NCBI GenBank assembly: GCA_016081115.2
Contig: CM071930.1
Span: 29,527,641-29,591,640 of the forward strand
Reading direction: 5' to 3'
DNA from: Rehmannia glutinosa
Lineage: Eukaryota; Streptophyta; Magnoliopsida; Lamiales; Orobanchaceae
Length of the DNA: 64,000 bases
The position numbers and the translations under genes were made by a program. Shown here piece by piece: positions 23,517 through 35,225 of the stretch. The notes under the pieces were generated by a model. The model saw nothing but the letters and a program-made list of their open reading frames with translations. It was not told the DNA's origin and searched no databases. Each line of letters opens with the position of its first letter. Within the stretch, counting starts at the first letter, position 1.

Positions 23517-24659
23517 TGTTGGAATTTGGTTCTTGATAAATTGGGTGTTGACCGATTGACGAAAATAATTAAGTGGTTTCCATTAGTGAAAAATGAAATT
23601 AAATTATTTGTAAAAATTCTATTAAGAGAGTAGATGAGAATAGCATTTGGAATTCTCAAAACCGATTTCGGTGAATGAGAAATTAATGCTTTAGAGAAGT
23701 TAGCCATTTAATACAAATAAATGGTATGGAAAATGGAAAAAAGGGATAAAGTTGCACACTTAATATATCTCAGTTGGACATATGGTTTGGGCCTTGGGGC
23801 ACCCCAAGTTTTTAAAGGGGTGAGAACCTACATGCTTGTGGGTTTGTTCAAACCACCCGCTCGCCGCCGCCGCGCCCGGTCGTGGGTCGTGGGTCGAGGC
23901 CATGGGCTCCTGGGCTTGGGCTTGAGCTCTTATTCTTTTTGGACCAAAACCTTTAAAAATTAAATGTTTAATTAATTTTTGTAATTAATTAAATCGATTT
24001 AATTAATTTTCGTAATTAATTAAAAGAGTTCAACTCGAAAAGGTTCGCCACAAGCAAGCACGGCGTTTGAGCACACGACCCGTGCATCGGGGTCGTCGTG
24101 CTACCCGTTAAATGGAGTTGCGAGCCGGTAGACGGGCTGGGGCACGCCCGTCTTGTCAGGTCGTCTTAGTCGTCAAAATTAGTTTTTTTTAAAAGCGCCA
24201 AAGACGCACTGGCAAGCGGTGCATGCCGCAAGTCGCCTGGTCGTGCTTCCTTGTGCGTGTGCGTGCATTCGGTCTGAAAGTGCTTTTTCGAGCTTACGAG
24301 ACGCGATTTTCTGTTTGCGGGCACTTGCTTGCTTATATTATTAACGTCCCTCTTGATAAAATAACACAAAAACTCGGTTATTTCATTTGCATCATACGAG
24401 CATATTGACATCCTACCTTCAAAAGCTTGAAAGTCGAGAACAACTTGTCGTTATTTGTTGTTTGATTTCTTTGTCTTTTCTAATCGGGATCATTAAAAAG
24501 TCGTATCTTAGAGGCGGCGCCGGAACTTAAGCACTCGGTATACGAAGCGTTTTCGTCTTGCGGGGACTGATTCTAAATCAAGCCTCGACTAATCCTAAAC
24601 ACTCTATTCCAGCCATTTTTCTTCAAACAGAAACCTTCCACCAGATATTTTATCCAACA
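23517..24659 (+). mobile_element. Copia LTR (family of A), plus strand
   Basis: It begins TGTTGGAATTTGG and ends TTTTATCCAACA. The length of about 1.14 kb matches the split LTR of copia A (4486-4827 plus 15140-15959). A GC-rich block lies at 23850-23930 and an AT palindrome pair at 23967-24024. The thymidylate kinase intron begins just to its right. Confidence 0.65.
23967..24024. repeat. Two adjacent 27-bp AT palindromes
   Basis: Each unit has the arms TTTAATTAATT and AATTAATTAAA around a short centre. The two units (23967-23993 and 23998-24024) differ by one base and are joined by TCGA. The whole 58 bp is nearly self-complementary and could form a cruciform or a long hairpin. It lies in a copia LTR. 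Confidence 0.85.
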
Positions 24660-25010
24660 CATAGAAAATGTAAACATGTCAGCCTAGTTAGTCATAAATT
24701 TCCAAAATATTGAGTATCCAGTCAATTCAGTGGAATGTATTAGAACAAGCTATGTTGGAAATGCTGATGTCTTTTTGTGCAAAACCTGGCACATTTGATT
24801 TAGCTAGACAAAGATATTGGTTCTTATAGAAGCTGGATAAACTTACTCTATTTTTGTATTAGTTCTGTTTGCTATTCAAGATCTTGTTGGTTTGGCCAAA
24901 AGGCGATGGATTATTCTGCCCTTGTGTAATGAATCATACCATCTTTTAAGATGCTTTAAAATTTTTATTTTATGAATTCACACGAGTTTAATTCTCACTT
25001 ATTTGTTTAG
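24660..25010 (+). other. Intron sequence 5' of the first visible thymidylate kinase exon
   Basis: AT-rich, ending in a good acceptor (tatttgtttag) at 25010. No coding similarity to the missing N-terminal half of thymidylate kinase was found here or in the flanking retroelement sequence. Confidence 0.6.
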
Positions 25011-26361
25011 ATCATTGATGGAGTCTAAGTTGAGGAGTGGAACCACACTCATTATTGATCGCTATTCTTTTTCTGGGGTTGCTTTCTCATCTGCCAAAGG
25101 ACTTGATGTGGAGTGGTGCAAGGTGGAGATATTGTGTATATTAGTTTTGGTTGTCGAAACCATTACAAGATTTTTGTCTGCTATGGAACTCATGATGCTT
25201 CGTTTATATCCCTCTTGTTTTTGCAGGCTCCAGAGGCAGGATTGCTATCTCCAGATCTAGTTGTCTACCTTGACATATCACCAGAGGTATATGATGTTTA
25301 ATGCACACTTCGTTGTAGTGAATGGTACAATATCAAATCAACTTTGTATCAGAAATGAATATGTGGTGGGTGGTGGCTTATTCACCCTTTTAGAGCTAGT
25401 GGTCTGGATTTTTTTTTTGTCATAATGCAGAAGTTATATGTTCTGCATAAACTTTCAGTGCATCTGCAATTTTTCCAAACCTACCACTCTCTTAGAAAAG
25501 GCTCTTATACTTGAGAATCTGGATTCCTGCTGACTATTCATTGCATCAATATGAGACCTATGTCAGATTCCAGTTTAAGTATTCCATTCCAAGTCGAATT
25601 ATTCCTGGCTGACAGTGAAATTATGTTCAAAATTTTCAGAAGGCTGCCGAAAGAGGAAGTTATGGAGGTGAGAGGTATGAGAAGCTTGAGTTTCAGAAAA
25701 AAGTTGCTCAATCCTATAAGACGCTTTGTGATGCCACATGGAAGGTAGCGAGCTAAGACTGTTCGTTTTCTTTTTGTTAACATCATATTGGTGATTTCTA
25801 TTTTCTTTTGGACTTCACAAAGAAATTGATGCTTCGAAACATAGTCTTGGTAACAGTTAGGCCTTTATCTTTTACAGGGTAAAATTGGAATTATGAAACT
25901 TGTAAGGTTAAATGCTTAAACCCTTAGCATTTCACGTGCAGCATGTGGAACCATTTGAATCACTAGCCTAACATCAACTTTCAGTTTTCACTTTCAGTGG
26001 CAACACTTGTACTGGAAAGAACATTGTAAATATATCAAAACTTGAACTAGTGTATTAAAAAGATACGACACTTGTTTATTTCTATATGTAGTGTGCAGCA
26101 TATCTTTGCCTTTTCTTTTTCAACTACGAGCAACAAAAGATGTGTCCTGTTTCATCATAATCAACAGAATTAGAGAAAGAATGTCTGGGATAGTAACATG
26201 ATTCGATGATTAGTTTTGGTCTTATTTTGGCTTCTTCATTGTAGATAGTAGATGCAACCCTTTCAATGGAAGATGTTGAGAAACAGCTGCGACAAATTGT
26301 CATGGACTGCATGCTGACATGCCAAAAAGGGAAGCCTTTTTCAGAGTTGTGGCAAAATTAG
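25011..26361 (+). CDS. Thymidylate kinase (dTMP kinase), last four exons only
   Basis: Exons at 25011-25122, 25227-25286, 25640-25744 and 26245-26361 have GT donors and AG acceptors, join in one frame and end at TAG (26359-26361). The joined product, about 130 residues, shows the substrate-binding block 'DRYSFSGVAFSSAKGLDVEW', then 'PEAGLLSPDLVVYLDISPE', the lid-type block 'AAERGSYGGERYEKLEFQKK', and a C-terminal helix 'EDVEKQLRQIVMDC'. The enzyme phosphorylates dTMP to dTDP with ATP for DNA synthesis. Plant copies are roughly 220-260 residues, so the N-terminal part with the ATP-binding P-loop is missing. Immediately upstream is intron sequence and then a copia LTR. Either the gene was cut by retroelements, making this a pseudogene, or its first exons lie beyond the insertions and outside the window. 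The intact frame and splice sites favour recent truncation or continuing use. Confidence 0.88.
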
Positions 26362-26414
26362 TTATTTTATACTGTTGGTGGAGCATAACTTATTGATCAT
26401 TTGCCTAATACAAT
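26362..26414 (+). other. Start of the thymidylate kinase 3' flank
   Basis: Directly after the stop codon. It probably belongs to the 3' untranslated region. No clear polyadenylation signal is visible before the MITE at 26415. Confidence 0.4.
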
Positions 26415-26530
26415 GGGCGTGTTTGCAATCACTAAAAAAAGTGATTCTCAGCTTCTAGATGCAAAAACCAACTATTTTTTCCATCTAGAAGCAGACGAAT
26501 CAATTTTTTTTTGGGAGTTTGCAAACACTC
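26415..26530. mobile_element. Short MITE with GTGTTTGCAA ends
   Basis: The left end GGGCGTGTTTGCAA and the right end, inverted GAGTGTTTGCAA, form inverted repeats. Inside, 'agtgattctcagcttctaga' and 'catctagaagcaga' are also partly inverted. The length is about 116 bp. Target duplication is unclear. It lies in the 3' flank of the thymidylate kinase gene. Confidence 0.55.
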
Positions 26531-27105
26531 TTAATGGCTTGAAGGGATATGGTAACTTGAGGTTGCATTTTGTTTCTTCCTATACGTAATAGAAATTGAA
26601 TTTATTCCGGAAGAAACCGATACTTGTATGACAGTACGAGCGAGTGTTTTTCTTCATGTCTTGATAATAGAAGATAATTTAAGAGTGCACTCTACTTCTA
26701 TATGATGAGTGGTTCTTCATGTCCTGATGATGATAAACTCATGAAACCACATGGAATATTTGTTTAGCAGTGGTGATAAACTTACACAAGTATAATAACT
26801 TAAAACTATTAGAATACACTTTATAATTGTTCTATTCTGGTACACCGCATAAAGTAGTCAGATGCAATATTGTTCTGCTTATCCACAACTGATCAGCATT
26901 ATTTGCAAGGCCGAAAAGTACACATAAATGTATGATTCGATAATGGGGCTACTGGCTAGTACCGCCGATTCCGCATGTCTGTCTTTCACTGAACAGATTG
27001 GTTTCATTTCATCATTTTTTGACTTTACATTTTGTCTAAGCGAGAAATTTTTCTGTACCATTGAGAATGCATAAACTAAAGCACTACATGCTTATCAGTT
27101 TTTCT
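26531..27105. other. Spacer without a recognised gene
   Basis: Ordinary AT-rich flank. I see no coding pattern, repeat or RNA gene here. Confidence 0.4.
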
Positions 27106-27294
27106 TGGAGGTGTCAAAATAGGTCTAGCTTGATGAAAAGGCCAGACCAGGTTGCAATTAAGAAGCCTGAAATGAACTGTCTATTTGGCCCAAAAAGTCA
27201 GGTTGGTTATTTCCTCTTTATTTTCATGGGTTAGGCTTGGGCCTTAAAATAGTGGATGGAATTTTGGCCCAATCCGACCTATTTGACAACTCTA
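27106..27294. mobile_element. hAT-type MITE with GGTGTCAAAATAGG ends
   Basis: The left end TGGAGGTGTCAAAATAGGTC and the right end, inverted TAGAGTTGTCAAATAGGTC, are strong inverted repeats. The T-rich flanks leave the target duplication ambiguous. Inner words 'ttggcccaaaaagtcagg' and 'gggttaggcttgggcc' resemble those of the MITE at 1075-1362. Confidence 0.65.
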
Positions 27295-28893
27295 TTTTTT
27301 TTAAATAGAAAAATGTGTTTCTTTTTTGTTGTTTTAACATACAATTGCTTGTTAAAAGTTTAAAAGATTATTTATTTTTACTTTTTAAATTATTAATCAC
27401 ATCGAATTAGCATTATATTTTCATCTTACAAAAATGTCATTCATTTACTCTTACTTCTTCATTCACCGATCACAATTTTACTAAAAGTATATCATATAAT
27501 TATAATCTTATATTTAATCTCACTCTAAAAAATATTTCTTTTTCCTCTCATCATCACTGTTCTCAATGAAAAAGAAAGTTCGGAATGAAAACCTCAGGCT
27601 GTGCTTGTGCTTGGTTGTAACCTTTTTTTTTGCAAAATTTCTGCTCCAGAAATTTTTGTCACAGTAAACTATTGCTTGTGAATTTTTCAAAGATTCACCA
27701 TTCATTTCTCTCATTTTTTCATCCATAAATCATATTCAATTATTATTTCACTAAAAAATATCATATCAGCTATTATTAAAACATTTTCATATCACAAATA
27801 TAATATTCACATTTTCTTGTGTTTTCAATCACGAATCAAATTCAATCACCATTCTAGCACAATTCTTTTTCACTGTTCTCTCAAAAAATATAAATAAACG
27901 GAACAAAAAGTCAATCAATTAATCACACCCCAAACAACCACTTTCCAGAAAATTGAATCTATCGTTTCCTTATTTCCCCGCTTTTCTTTTCTTTATCTCT
28001 CTATTATTTGATTGCTTTGCCAATAATCAAATAAAAGATGGTTCGAAAAGCATCCTTTTTTTCCTTTGCCTCTTGGGAGCAAGCTTGGCTATCCCATTGA
28101 AATAATTAAAAACAAAAAACATGACATTCAAATTATAATTATAATTGGAATTCATGATTTCTTTATTTGCGATTTTAGATTACACTTCATGGTTAAGAAA
28201 AGCATTCACCATAAAATTCCAACCACAAAGATTTATCATAAAATATTTGTTGTCTTTAATATCTTATTTGTGGTCCAAACGTGTACATGTTCAGCGATAA
28301 TTGACAAAAAATAGGAAGATGATTTTTTTTTCATAAGTTGGGAGTAGTAGTTAGAGAGAGCGGATAAGTTTGATTAAATCGAAAGATATATGATTTGAGC
28401 TCGATCAACACCCTTTAAAGGGTAAATAATCTGCGCGTAATTTCTAACTTTCGTGGTATAAGAAGATGACGTCACAAATAAAATTGCAAGCAGCCACTTG
28501 GTTATCACTGCAATTAGAATACATCACTTGTATGTACTTCTTTGATTGCCATAATATTGCTAAGATTCTTCACATCCTTTTCAAACCATTAAATTCTATT
28601 AGAACAATTTATTTCTCACATCTTAACACGCACATACTTCAGCAAAATATAGGCATATATATATCTCGCGACTTACTTTTGCAGAGCACATCTTCGACAT
28701 CGCCCTACAATGAGCTAGTAAACACATCCTCAACAGACTGCATCAGAAAAGAAGAAAAAGAAAATATAGTTATGCATCCTAAAGTACTGGACCAATTAGT
28801 TTATCAACAGGTTCCGTAGTAAAGAACTAATTAAGGAAATATTATTTTCCTTTTTTTTTTTTAATTTCACTTCCTCGTTGTGGGGATATCAAT
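27295..28893. other. AT-rich intergenic DNA
   Basis: It holds repeated AT-rich words such as 'cattcatttctctca' and 'tcactaaaaaatatcatat' (27400-27900), which suggests an old repeat. Open stretches on both strands (for example 28466-28819 plus) have no recognisable domain and are probably chance. Confidence 0.4.
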
Positions 28894-29263
28894 TAGGGAT
28901 GGCAATTTTGACCCAACCCGCCCGCGGTACCCCCAGCCCGCCCCGTCCCGTGACTTGCATGGCGGGGTGGGTCTGGATATCACTTCTGTCTCGCCCCACA
29001 TAGAATTTTTATTTTTAAAATATATTTTGCATATAATATATATATCATATAATTTTTATGTATTCTTATATTATATCTAACATTTATAAATTGATAATAA
29101 TAACTTTTGTAAATAATATTTTTTAATATATATATATATTTTTATTTTTTTGTATTTAATTTTATTTAAAATGGGAAAAACGGGTCGTCCCACGTCGTGA
29201 CCCGCGACAATCGCGAGTGTGGGTTTTCACCGACCCGCCACGACCCGGCCATTGCCATCTGTA
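28894..29263. mobile_element. hAT-type MITE, 370 bp, with matching 8-bp target duplication
   Basis: The ends are TAGGGATGGCAAT and, inverted, TACAGATGGCAAT. The flanking 8-mers ATATCAAT (28886-28893) and ATGTCAAT (29264-29271) agree at 7 of 8. Subterminal blocks are rich in 'gacccgcc/gggtcgg'. The middle is an AT-rich filler. It has the same terminal family as the element at 40884-41775. Confidence 0.8.
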
Positions 29264-30408
29264 ATGTCAATTGTCAAGGAGAGTTGTGCTTAGACGGTTC
29301 CAGGCTTTGACACATAGGTTGGAAATTTCCAAGTAACACCATGAGGTCCATGACCCCACTCATTCTAGACCAAGTCTAGCTAAGGGTCTTCTAGATTGCT
29401 ACTCCCGCGGAATATACTAAGTGTATTATCTACCATATATACTTGCATATAATACATGCCAGACTGTGTGATTGTGTGAGAAATTTTACGCATCTATAAC
29501 AAGATCTTTTTATTATGCACCTGGAGTACTCCTCCAAGTTTAGCATGGAATAAACCAAATGATGATCTATTCCGTTGAATTTATGATTCTTTTCTTAAAA
29601 ACTATGTTTAAGAGACTCGAAAATTTAAGAGATGCTCAAAAGTATTTGATAAGAAAATTAAAAGATTAGCTTGTAAGATATCCAAGAATGAATGCGGAAA
29701 GTTCAAGAGATCAACTTACAAGATATCCAAGCACGTTAGGAAAAGTTTTAAAACATGATCTTAAAGATCCAAAAACAAGATATATATATATATATATTAA
29801 AATTTTATAAAGTCCATAAAAATTATGGAGACTCTTAGGGCTTGTATGGAATTTCATTCCATTTAGGATCTCACTTTCTATCCCGTTAAGAAGAATTTTC
29901 AGTTATTGGGATTTGTGTAGAAATGATAATAAATCTGGACATAAAAAATTCAGTGTCCAGATTTTTTAGACATCCCTCACACTCTAAAATTTTTTTTAGT
30001 CATTTTCTTAAAACGCATGCTTTTTTGGCCATTTTGACATACGAAAACCCAAAATTGCCCCTTAAGCCATTTTTATACCATTTCGGGTCACACGCACCCA
30101 TAACTCGACATAAGTAACTTGGGATAAAAAATTGATTCCGATGACTAGCAAACATGGCTTCGACGATTTACGACAAAGATATATCGAACAACTAATTCTC
30201 AACACTTCATTTAATTCATGTAATTTCATATTTTCTTGTTGATTTAGTCAGTTTATAGTTGTTTAGGTAATGATTTGTTAGATTTATAGAATTTGTGAGG
30301 TTTAGATAATTTAGGTTTAGTTTGAAAAGTTTCATGCTCGTTAATCGTGGTTGTGGGTGAATGAGGGAGACGATGAGGGTTTTTCGTTGCTTTAACTCGA
30401 TATCCTAA
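29264..30408. other. Intergenic DNA without a recognised gene
   Basis: AT-rich, with an (AT) run near 29782-29796. The last part (30100-30408) has 'taactcga' words related to the palindrome cluster beyond the copia element at 35226. No coding signal is seen. Confidence 0.4.
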
Positions 30409-30413
30409 GTTAC

Positions 30414-30686
30414 TATGCACATGATAAATTCATTGAGAATCAGAGGAAATATTTCCTCCCCTGCTAAATATTATTAGGCAATCATTAGGTTGTTATAAGG
30501 CAAGCAATCATATCTTTTGCCACCGTAAATCTTATATGTACTACAAATGAGAAATGTACCTATAAATGTACCCTCCTCAAAGAATGAAGTATTCATCAAT
30601 GAAACAAGAATATTACTACTCTAGCTAAATTGTATTGGATTCTCTTTTCTTTCAATGTTTTTGCATAATCTCTCGATAATCTAATA
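30414..30686 (+). repeat. 5' LTR of the Ale-like element
   Basis: TATGCACATGATAAATTC to GATAATCTAATA. It contains the TATA-type box CTATAAATG (about 30561). It differs from the 3' copy by several small indels and substitutions. Confidence 0.9.
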
Positions 30687-30699
30687 TGGTATCGGGCGC
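30687..30699 (+). promoter_or_regulatory. Primer-binding site of the Ale-like element
   Basis: TGGTATCGGGCGC begins immediately after the LTR with no spacer. It is a variant of the initiator-Met-type site. Confidence 0.75.
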
Positions 30700-30774
30700 A
30701 GGATAAAACCCGCCTCTGTACCATTTCTACCACCTACATTTCTTCACTTTTTCTTTTCTTGATATATCAACAAA

Positions 30775-31680
30775 ATGTCTACTATCATCTGCTAAGACAG
30801 TCTCCCGAACAAGTTATTGACTTCAAGCTCAACTTGTGACTTGTCAAAGTTAAATGAAAACAACCACTTGGTTTGGAAACAACAAGTGCTTTGCGCCATT
30901 AAAGGCTATGGTTTAGAACCTTTTATCACGGGGAGCACGAATTGCTCCGGCTCGCTACTACTGGAACCTCTCGAGCGATCTACCTAATCCTGCATATTCA
31001 TTGTGGGTTAGGCAAGATCAACTTCTAGTTTCTTGGCTTTTATCTACTCTCGAGAAAGTGTTCTTATCACCACGGTTGGTAAGAACACTTCAAAGGAAAT
31101 CGGGATTGCATTGAGGACTTTGCTAGTGAGAATCAAGCCAAAGTTATGCAATATAAGCTACGGTAAACAGTTAAGAAAGGCGGTTTGCCCATGAGAGAAT
31201 ATCTTGGGAAAATTAAAACCTCTGTGATTTATTAGCCTCACTGGTGGCGGCCAGAGTGAAACGAGAACACATCTCATATATCCTTCTTGGGCTTGTTCGA
31301 GAATATGATCTTTGTGATGGTATCTCTGTTACCCAAGATCTCATGCCTGCTGATCGATGGAGGCTTATTCCATTCTTTTGAGTTTTGAAAATAGAATAGA
31401 ATCATCCGAGAATTCTAATGGTGACAGTTCACCCTTCTCGATTAACCTCACTACTCGGGCCCAAGGAAATAGTTTCGGGAGGAATACAGAAATTCAAGTG
31501 GAAGAGGAAGAGAGTTTCATCAAGGCTCGAGTAATAGAGCGGAGGAGGAGCTGTAGAAATGGTCGATTCGGAGGAAGAGGTGGAAGATTTGGCTACAATA
31601 ACACCAAGCCACGCCGCCAAATATGCCACTATAATAACCATCTGACAAGAAAAATGTTTTTACGGATGTGATCTTAACTT
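30775..31680 (+). pseudogene. Ale-like Gag, broken
   Basis: It begins at an ATG (30775) and has stops and shifts within the first 250 codons. Recognisable blocks: 'LNENNHLVWKQQVLCAIKGY' (about 30850-30910), the usual copia Gag segment around the conserved Trp, and 'MEAYSILLSFENRIE' (31357-31401). A Gly/Arg-rich stretch 'NGRFGGRGGRFGYNN' (about 31557-31603) stands before a degenerate zinc-knuckle region whose Cys and His residues are mostly lost. Gag would bind and package element RNA. This copy cannot. Confidence 0.75.
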
Positions 31681-31779
31681 TGTTCCTGGAAGTAGAAACA
31701 GTGGAGGAGGAACTAGCAACCAACCGTTCGGCCAACTCTCATGGCTTTCCTAATGTCAACATTGCTAATATTCTTTGGG

Positions 31780-33000
31780 AATGAAGTCGACAGACTATTG
31801 TTGGTACCACGACTCGGGGGCAACTAACCATGTCACCTTTGATATGAACAACTTGAATATTGCAGACTATCATGGAGAGGATAAAGTGCAAGTTGGTAAT
31901 GGAACAGGGTTTGCACATCTCTCACTTTGGTAATTCTATAGTATGTTCACCAAATTCCTCCCATCCCTTCTTATTAAAAAATGCTTCATGTCCCTTCTAT
32001 TACCAAAAATTTAATCGGTGTAAGTCAATTTGCTAAAGATAATAAGGTGTTTTTTGAGTTTCACCCATCTACTTGTCTTGTGAAGGATTAACTCACGGGG
32101 GCTGTCCTCCTCCAAGGATTCTTAATAATGGTCTCTATAGTTTCAACCTCTTCAACTCCAAGCAAGTCCATCATTCAACCTCTTCCAGTCCTCCTGCTGA
32201 TCACAGAGACAGTCCTTTAGTTGTTAATTCCACTGTTCTTCGCAATAGTACTAGTTTGAAACTTTGGCATTCTAGGCTTGGCCATTGTTCTCTTGACATT
32301 GTTAAGAAAGCTCTACAAAGTTGTAATATTCCTTTTAAATTCAATGAAGAGTTTTCTTTATGTTCAGCTTGTATGCAATCAAAATCTCATAAACTTCCAT
32401 TCCAAGATTCTAAATCTAATTATCTCACAACATTATAATTTGAGTCACAAAGTTGGCTAACACTTATCAATCTCAAATCTCTCATTGAAACACAATTTAA
32501 TAAAAAGATCAAATCTGTTCACAGTGATGGTGGGGGAGAGTTTCTAGCATTAAAAAAACTCTTTGATCTAGAGAGGATTAAACATCGCATTTCATGTCCT
32601 TACACCCCCGAGCAAAATGGATTGGGTGAGCGTAAGCATCGCCATATTGTTGAAATGGGACTTGCACTTCTTCTCGAATCCCGCTACTACATCCTTTTGG
32701 GTCGATGCATTTACTTGTGTTGTATTCCTCATTAATCGCATTCCCGATGAAACTTCTAGGATACAAAAGTCCCCTTGAACTCATTAGTGGCCATAAACCC
32801 GATTATCATCATCTCAAAAGGTTTGGTTGTCTATGTTTTCCCCATCTCCGGTCATATAACAAACACAAACTCCAATTCCGCAGTGAACCTAGTGTTTTTC
32901 TTGGCTATAGTCCTTCCTATAGAGGCTACAAAGTCCTTCTTCCCAACAAGAAAATCATAGTCGAGTAGACATGTTGTGTTTGATGAATCATACTCCCCTT
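31780..33000 (+). pseudogene. Ale-like protease and integrase, broken with an internal deletion
   Basis: The protease block 'HDSGATNHVTFDMNNLNI' is at about 31808-31860. The GAG-pre-integrase zinc region with 'LWHSRLGHCSLDIVKKAL' and 'LCSACMQSKSHKLPF' (about 32263-32410) keeps both His and both Cys. Only about 30 bp further on the sequence resumes at 'SLIETQFNKKIKSVHSDGGG' (about 32477-32540). Some 60 residues with the first catalytic Asp of the integrase core are therefore gone. The end region has 'CPYTPEQNGLGERKHRHIVE' (about 32595-32655) with the last catalytic Glu. Later pieces run to about 32960. Confidence 0.8.
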
Positions 33001-33379
33001 GTCTGTTACTAAAATCACTCATAATCCTATCCCCACAAAGACCAGTACTATCTCCTCCTCTCATTCCACCTCGCCGACTTTATTCCTCCCTTACCTCCCA
33101 TACCCCCATACTCACCGGCTAGTCCTTCTTTTGAGCCTTCCACACCCTCGACTCTCATCATTCCTCTCGAGTCCGAGTTCTACTCCATCTCTATCCCCTC
33201 AACTTGGTGGACGAATTACTATAGACTTGCCAATAGAGAGAGAGTCTATTCCTGTTTCTATTACTAACCCCCATGCACTGCAAAGTCAATGCAGGGCACC
33301 ATCATATGGTGACACGGTCTAAAGATGGAATCTTCAAGCCTAAAGTTTACACCTCGTGTTATTAGGTGAGCCGAAAAAT

Positions 33380-34923
33380 ATCAAGCCTTGAAACGCTTCT
33401 TCCCCTGCTGGAAGAAAGCTATGCACACTGAATATGATGCTCTCTTAAGGAATCACACATGGACACTGAGTTCTCTTCCTGGCGATAAACAAACTATCGG
33501 ATGTAAGTGGGTTTTCAAGACCAAAACTAATGCGGATGGTACTTTGGCCAAGAAGTACAAAGCCAGGCTCGTTGCAAAGGGTTACAACCGGTCTCCTGGT
33601 TTTGATTTCATCAAAACATTTAGTCTTTGTTGTCAAGCCATCTACTATTCGAGTTGTTCTCTCTTTAGCTCTCTCAAAATCATGGTCCATGAGGCAATTA
33701 GATGTTGACAATGCCTTTCTTAATGGCGAGTGGATACTGAGATATTTATATGGTTCAACCTCCGGATTTGAACAACCTTCTTCTCATGGTTTAGTTTGCA
33801 AACTCGGAAAATCCATCTATGGCTTGAAACAGGCATCTCATGCTTGGTCCGCTAAGTTAACTCGGTTCTTCACTCTCTCCGAATTTTATCATGTCCAAGC
33901 GCGATACTTGCTTATTCTACGATTACATACCAATTCTTCTCTACTCGTGCTTATTATGGCTTATGTGGATGATCTTATTGTGACTTGTTCTAATGATCAA
34001 GAGATCCAACATTTGATTGCTCGGCTTGAAATTTTTTTCTCTCAAGGATCTCGGATCTCTCCATTATTTCCTTGGCATTGAATTCAACTTTGATTCTCAA
34101 GGTGCGTTCCTTAATCAAAGAAAATACATTGAATCTCTGCTTGACAAAGTGGCATGAGTGCCGTAGCTCTTCCACTCCAATGGTCGTAGTCCACCATTAT
34201 CCAAATATGATGGTACTTCTTTCCCCGATCCTACCTTGTATCGCGGCATTGTAGGTGGATTGCAATATGCAACAAGAAACCGGACACGAAATATGTTTTA
34301 GTGTGAGCAAAGTCGATCGAATTCATGCATACTCCTCTTGATACGCATTGGAAAGTTGTTAAGCGTATTTTAAGATATCTTAGTGGAACTCTTGACTATG
34401 GATTACGGTTCAAAGCTTCTTCTTCTACACATTTGATGGCTTTTTCCGATGCGGATTGGGCCATCGATCCCGATGATCGAAGATCTGTCTCCGCTTTTGT
34501 ATTTTTTTAGGCGCAACCTTGTTACTTGAGCTCAAGAAACAAAATATGGTGTCTCAAGTAGTCTTGAAGCAGTATCGCAGTCTTTCTAAAGTTATTTGTG
34601 ACATTCTTTGGTTACAATCTCTTCTCAAAGAATTGCACATCTCTCGACCAATTCCCCCAACGGTTTGGGTAGATAATTTGGGTGCGAGTATCTCGGCTCG
34701 TAATCCCGTTAATCATTCCCGTATGAAGCATTTGGAGCTTGATCTACACTTCATCGTGAGAAAAAGTCACCAACAACATTTTGTCATCAACCATGTCCCC
34801 TCTATGGACCAAGTTGCCGACATTCTTACTAAACCGTTGTCCATCCAATCCTTCGCTCGTTTGAGGAACAAACTTTCGGTTTTCCAAGCCGAGCTCGCAT
34901 TCGGGGATGAAAGCCGAAAATAA
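33380..34923 (+). pseudogene. Ale-like reverse transcriptase and RNase H, broken
   Basis: Blocks in order: 'NHTWTLSSLPGDKQTIGCKW' (about 33450-33510), 'KYKARLVAKGYN' (about 33553-33590), 'MRQLDVDNAFLNGEW' (about 33690-33735, includes a catalytic Asp), 'GKSIYGLKQASHAWSAKLTR' (about 33808-33866) and the intact catalytic 'YVDD' at 33962-33973. RNase H shows 'VVKRILRYLSGTLDYGLRF' and 'AFSDADWA' (about 34350-34460), then 'HFVINHVPSMDQVADILTKP' (about 34780-34840). It ends at a stop at 34921-34923. Shifts occur near 33540, 33700, 34070 and 34300. Confidence 0.85.
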
Positions 34924-34955
34924 ATTCTTGATTTATTCCCGGTGTTTATGCACCA

Positions 34956-35225
34956 TATGCACATGATAAATTCATTGAGAATCATCGGAGGAATATTTCC
35001 TCCCCTGCTAAATATTATTAGGCAATCATTAGGTTGTTATAAGGCAAGCAATCATATCTTTGCACCTGTAAATCTTATACGTACTACCGAGGAAATGTAC
35101 CTATAAATGTACCCTCCTGCAAAGAATGAAGTATTCATCAATGAAACAATAATATTACTACTCTAGCTAAATTGTATTGGATTCTCTTTTCTTTCAATGT
35201 TTTGCATAATCTCGATAATCTAATA
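34956..35225 (+). repeat. 3' LTR of the Ale-like element
   Basis: TATGCACATGATAAATTC to GATAATCTAATA, followed by the duplicated GTTAC. The purine tract before it is poor (pyrimidine-rich 'ttattcccggtg'), probably a decayed tract. Confidence 0.9.

Larger units (their letters stand above)
30414..35225 (+). mobile_element. Copia element (Ale/Retrofit-like), complete but decayed
   Basis: It is flanked by a perfect 5-bp duplication, GTTAC (30409-30413 and 35226-35230). The LTRs are short (273 and 270 bp) and start TATGCACATG and end TCTAATA, so the termini are TA..TA instead of TG..CA. The primer site TGGTATCGGGCGC follows the 5' LTR directly. Gag, protease, integrase, RT and RNase H occur in copia order, with shifts and a deletion in the integrase. 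The short LTRs and RT wording suggest the Ale/Retrofit lineage. Confidence 0.9.

Noticed and set aside
28466..28819. 117-codon open stretch on the plus strand
   Set aside because: No recognisable domain, AT-driven composition, and no promoter or splice context. It is probably chance.
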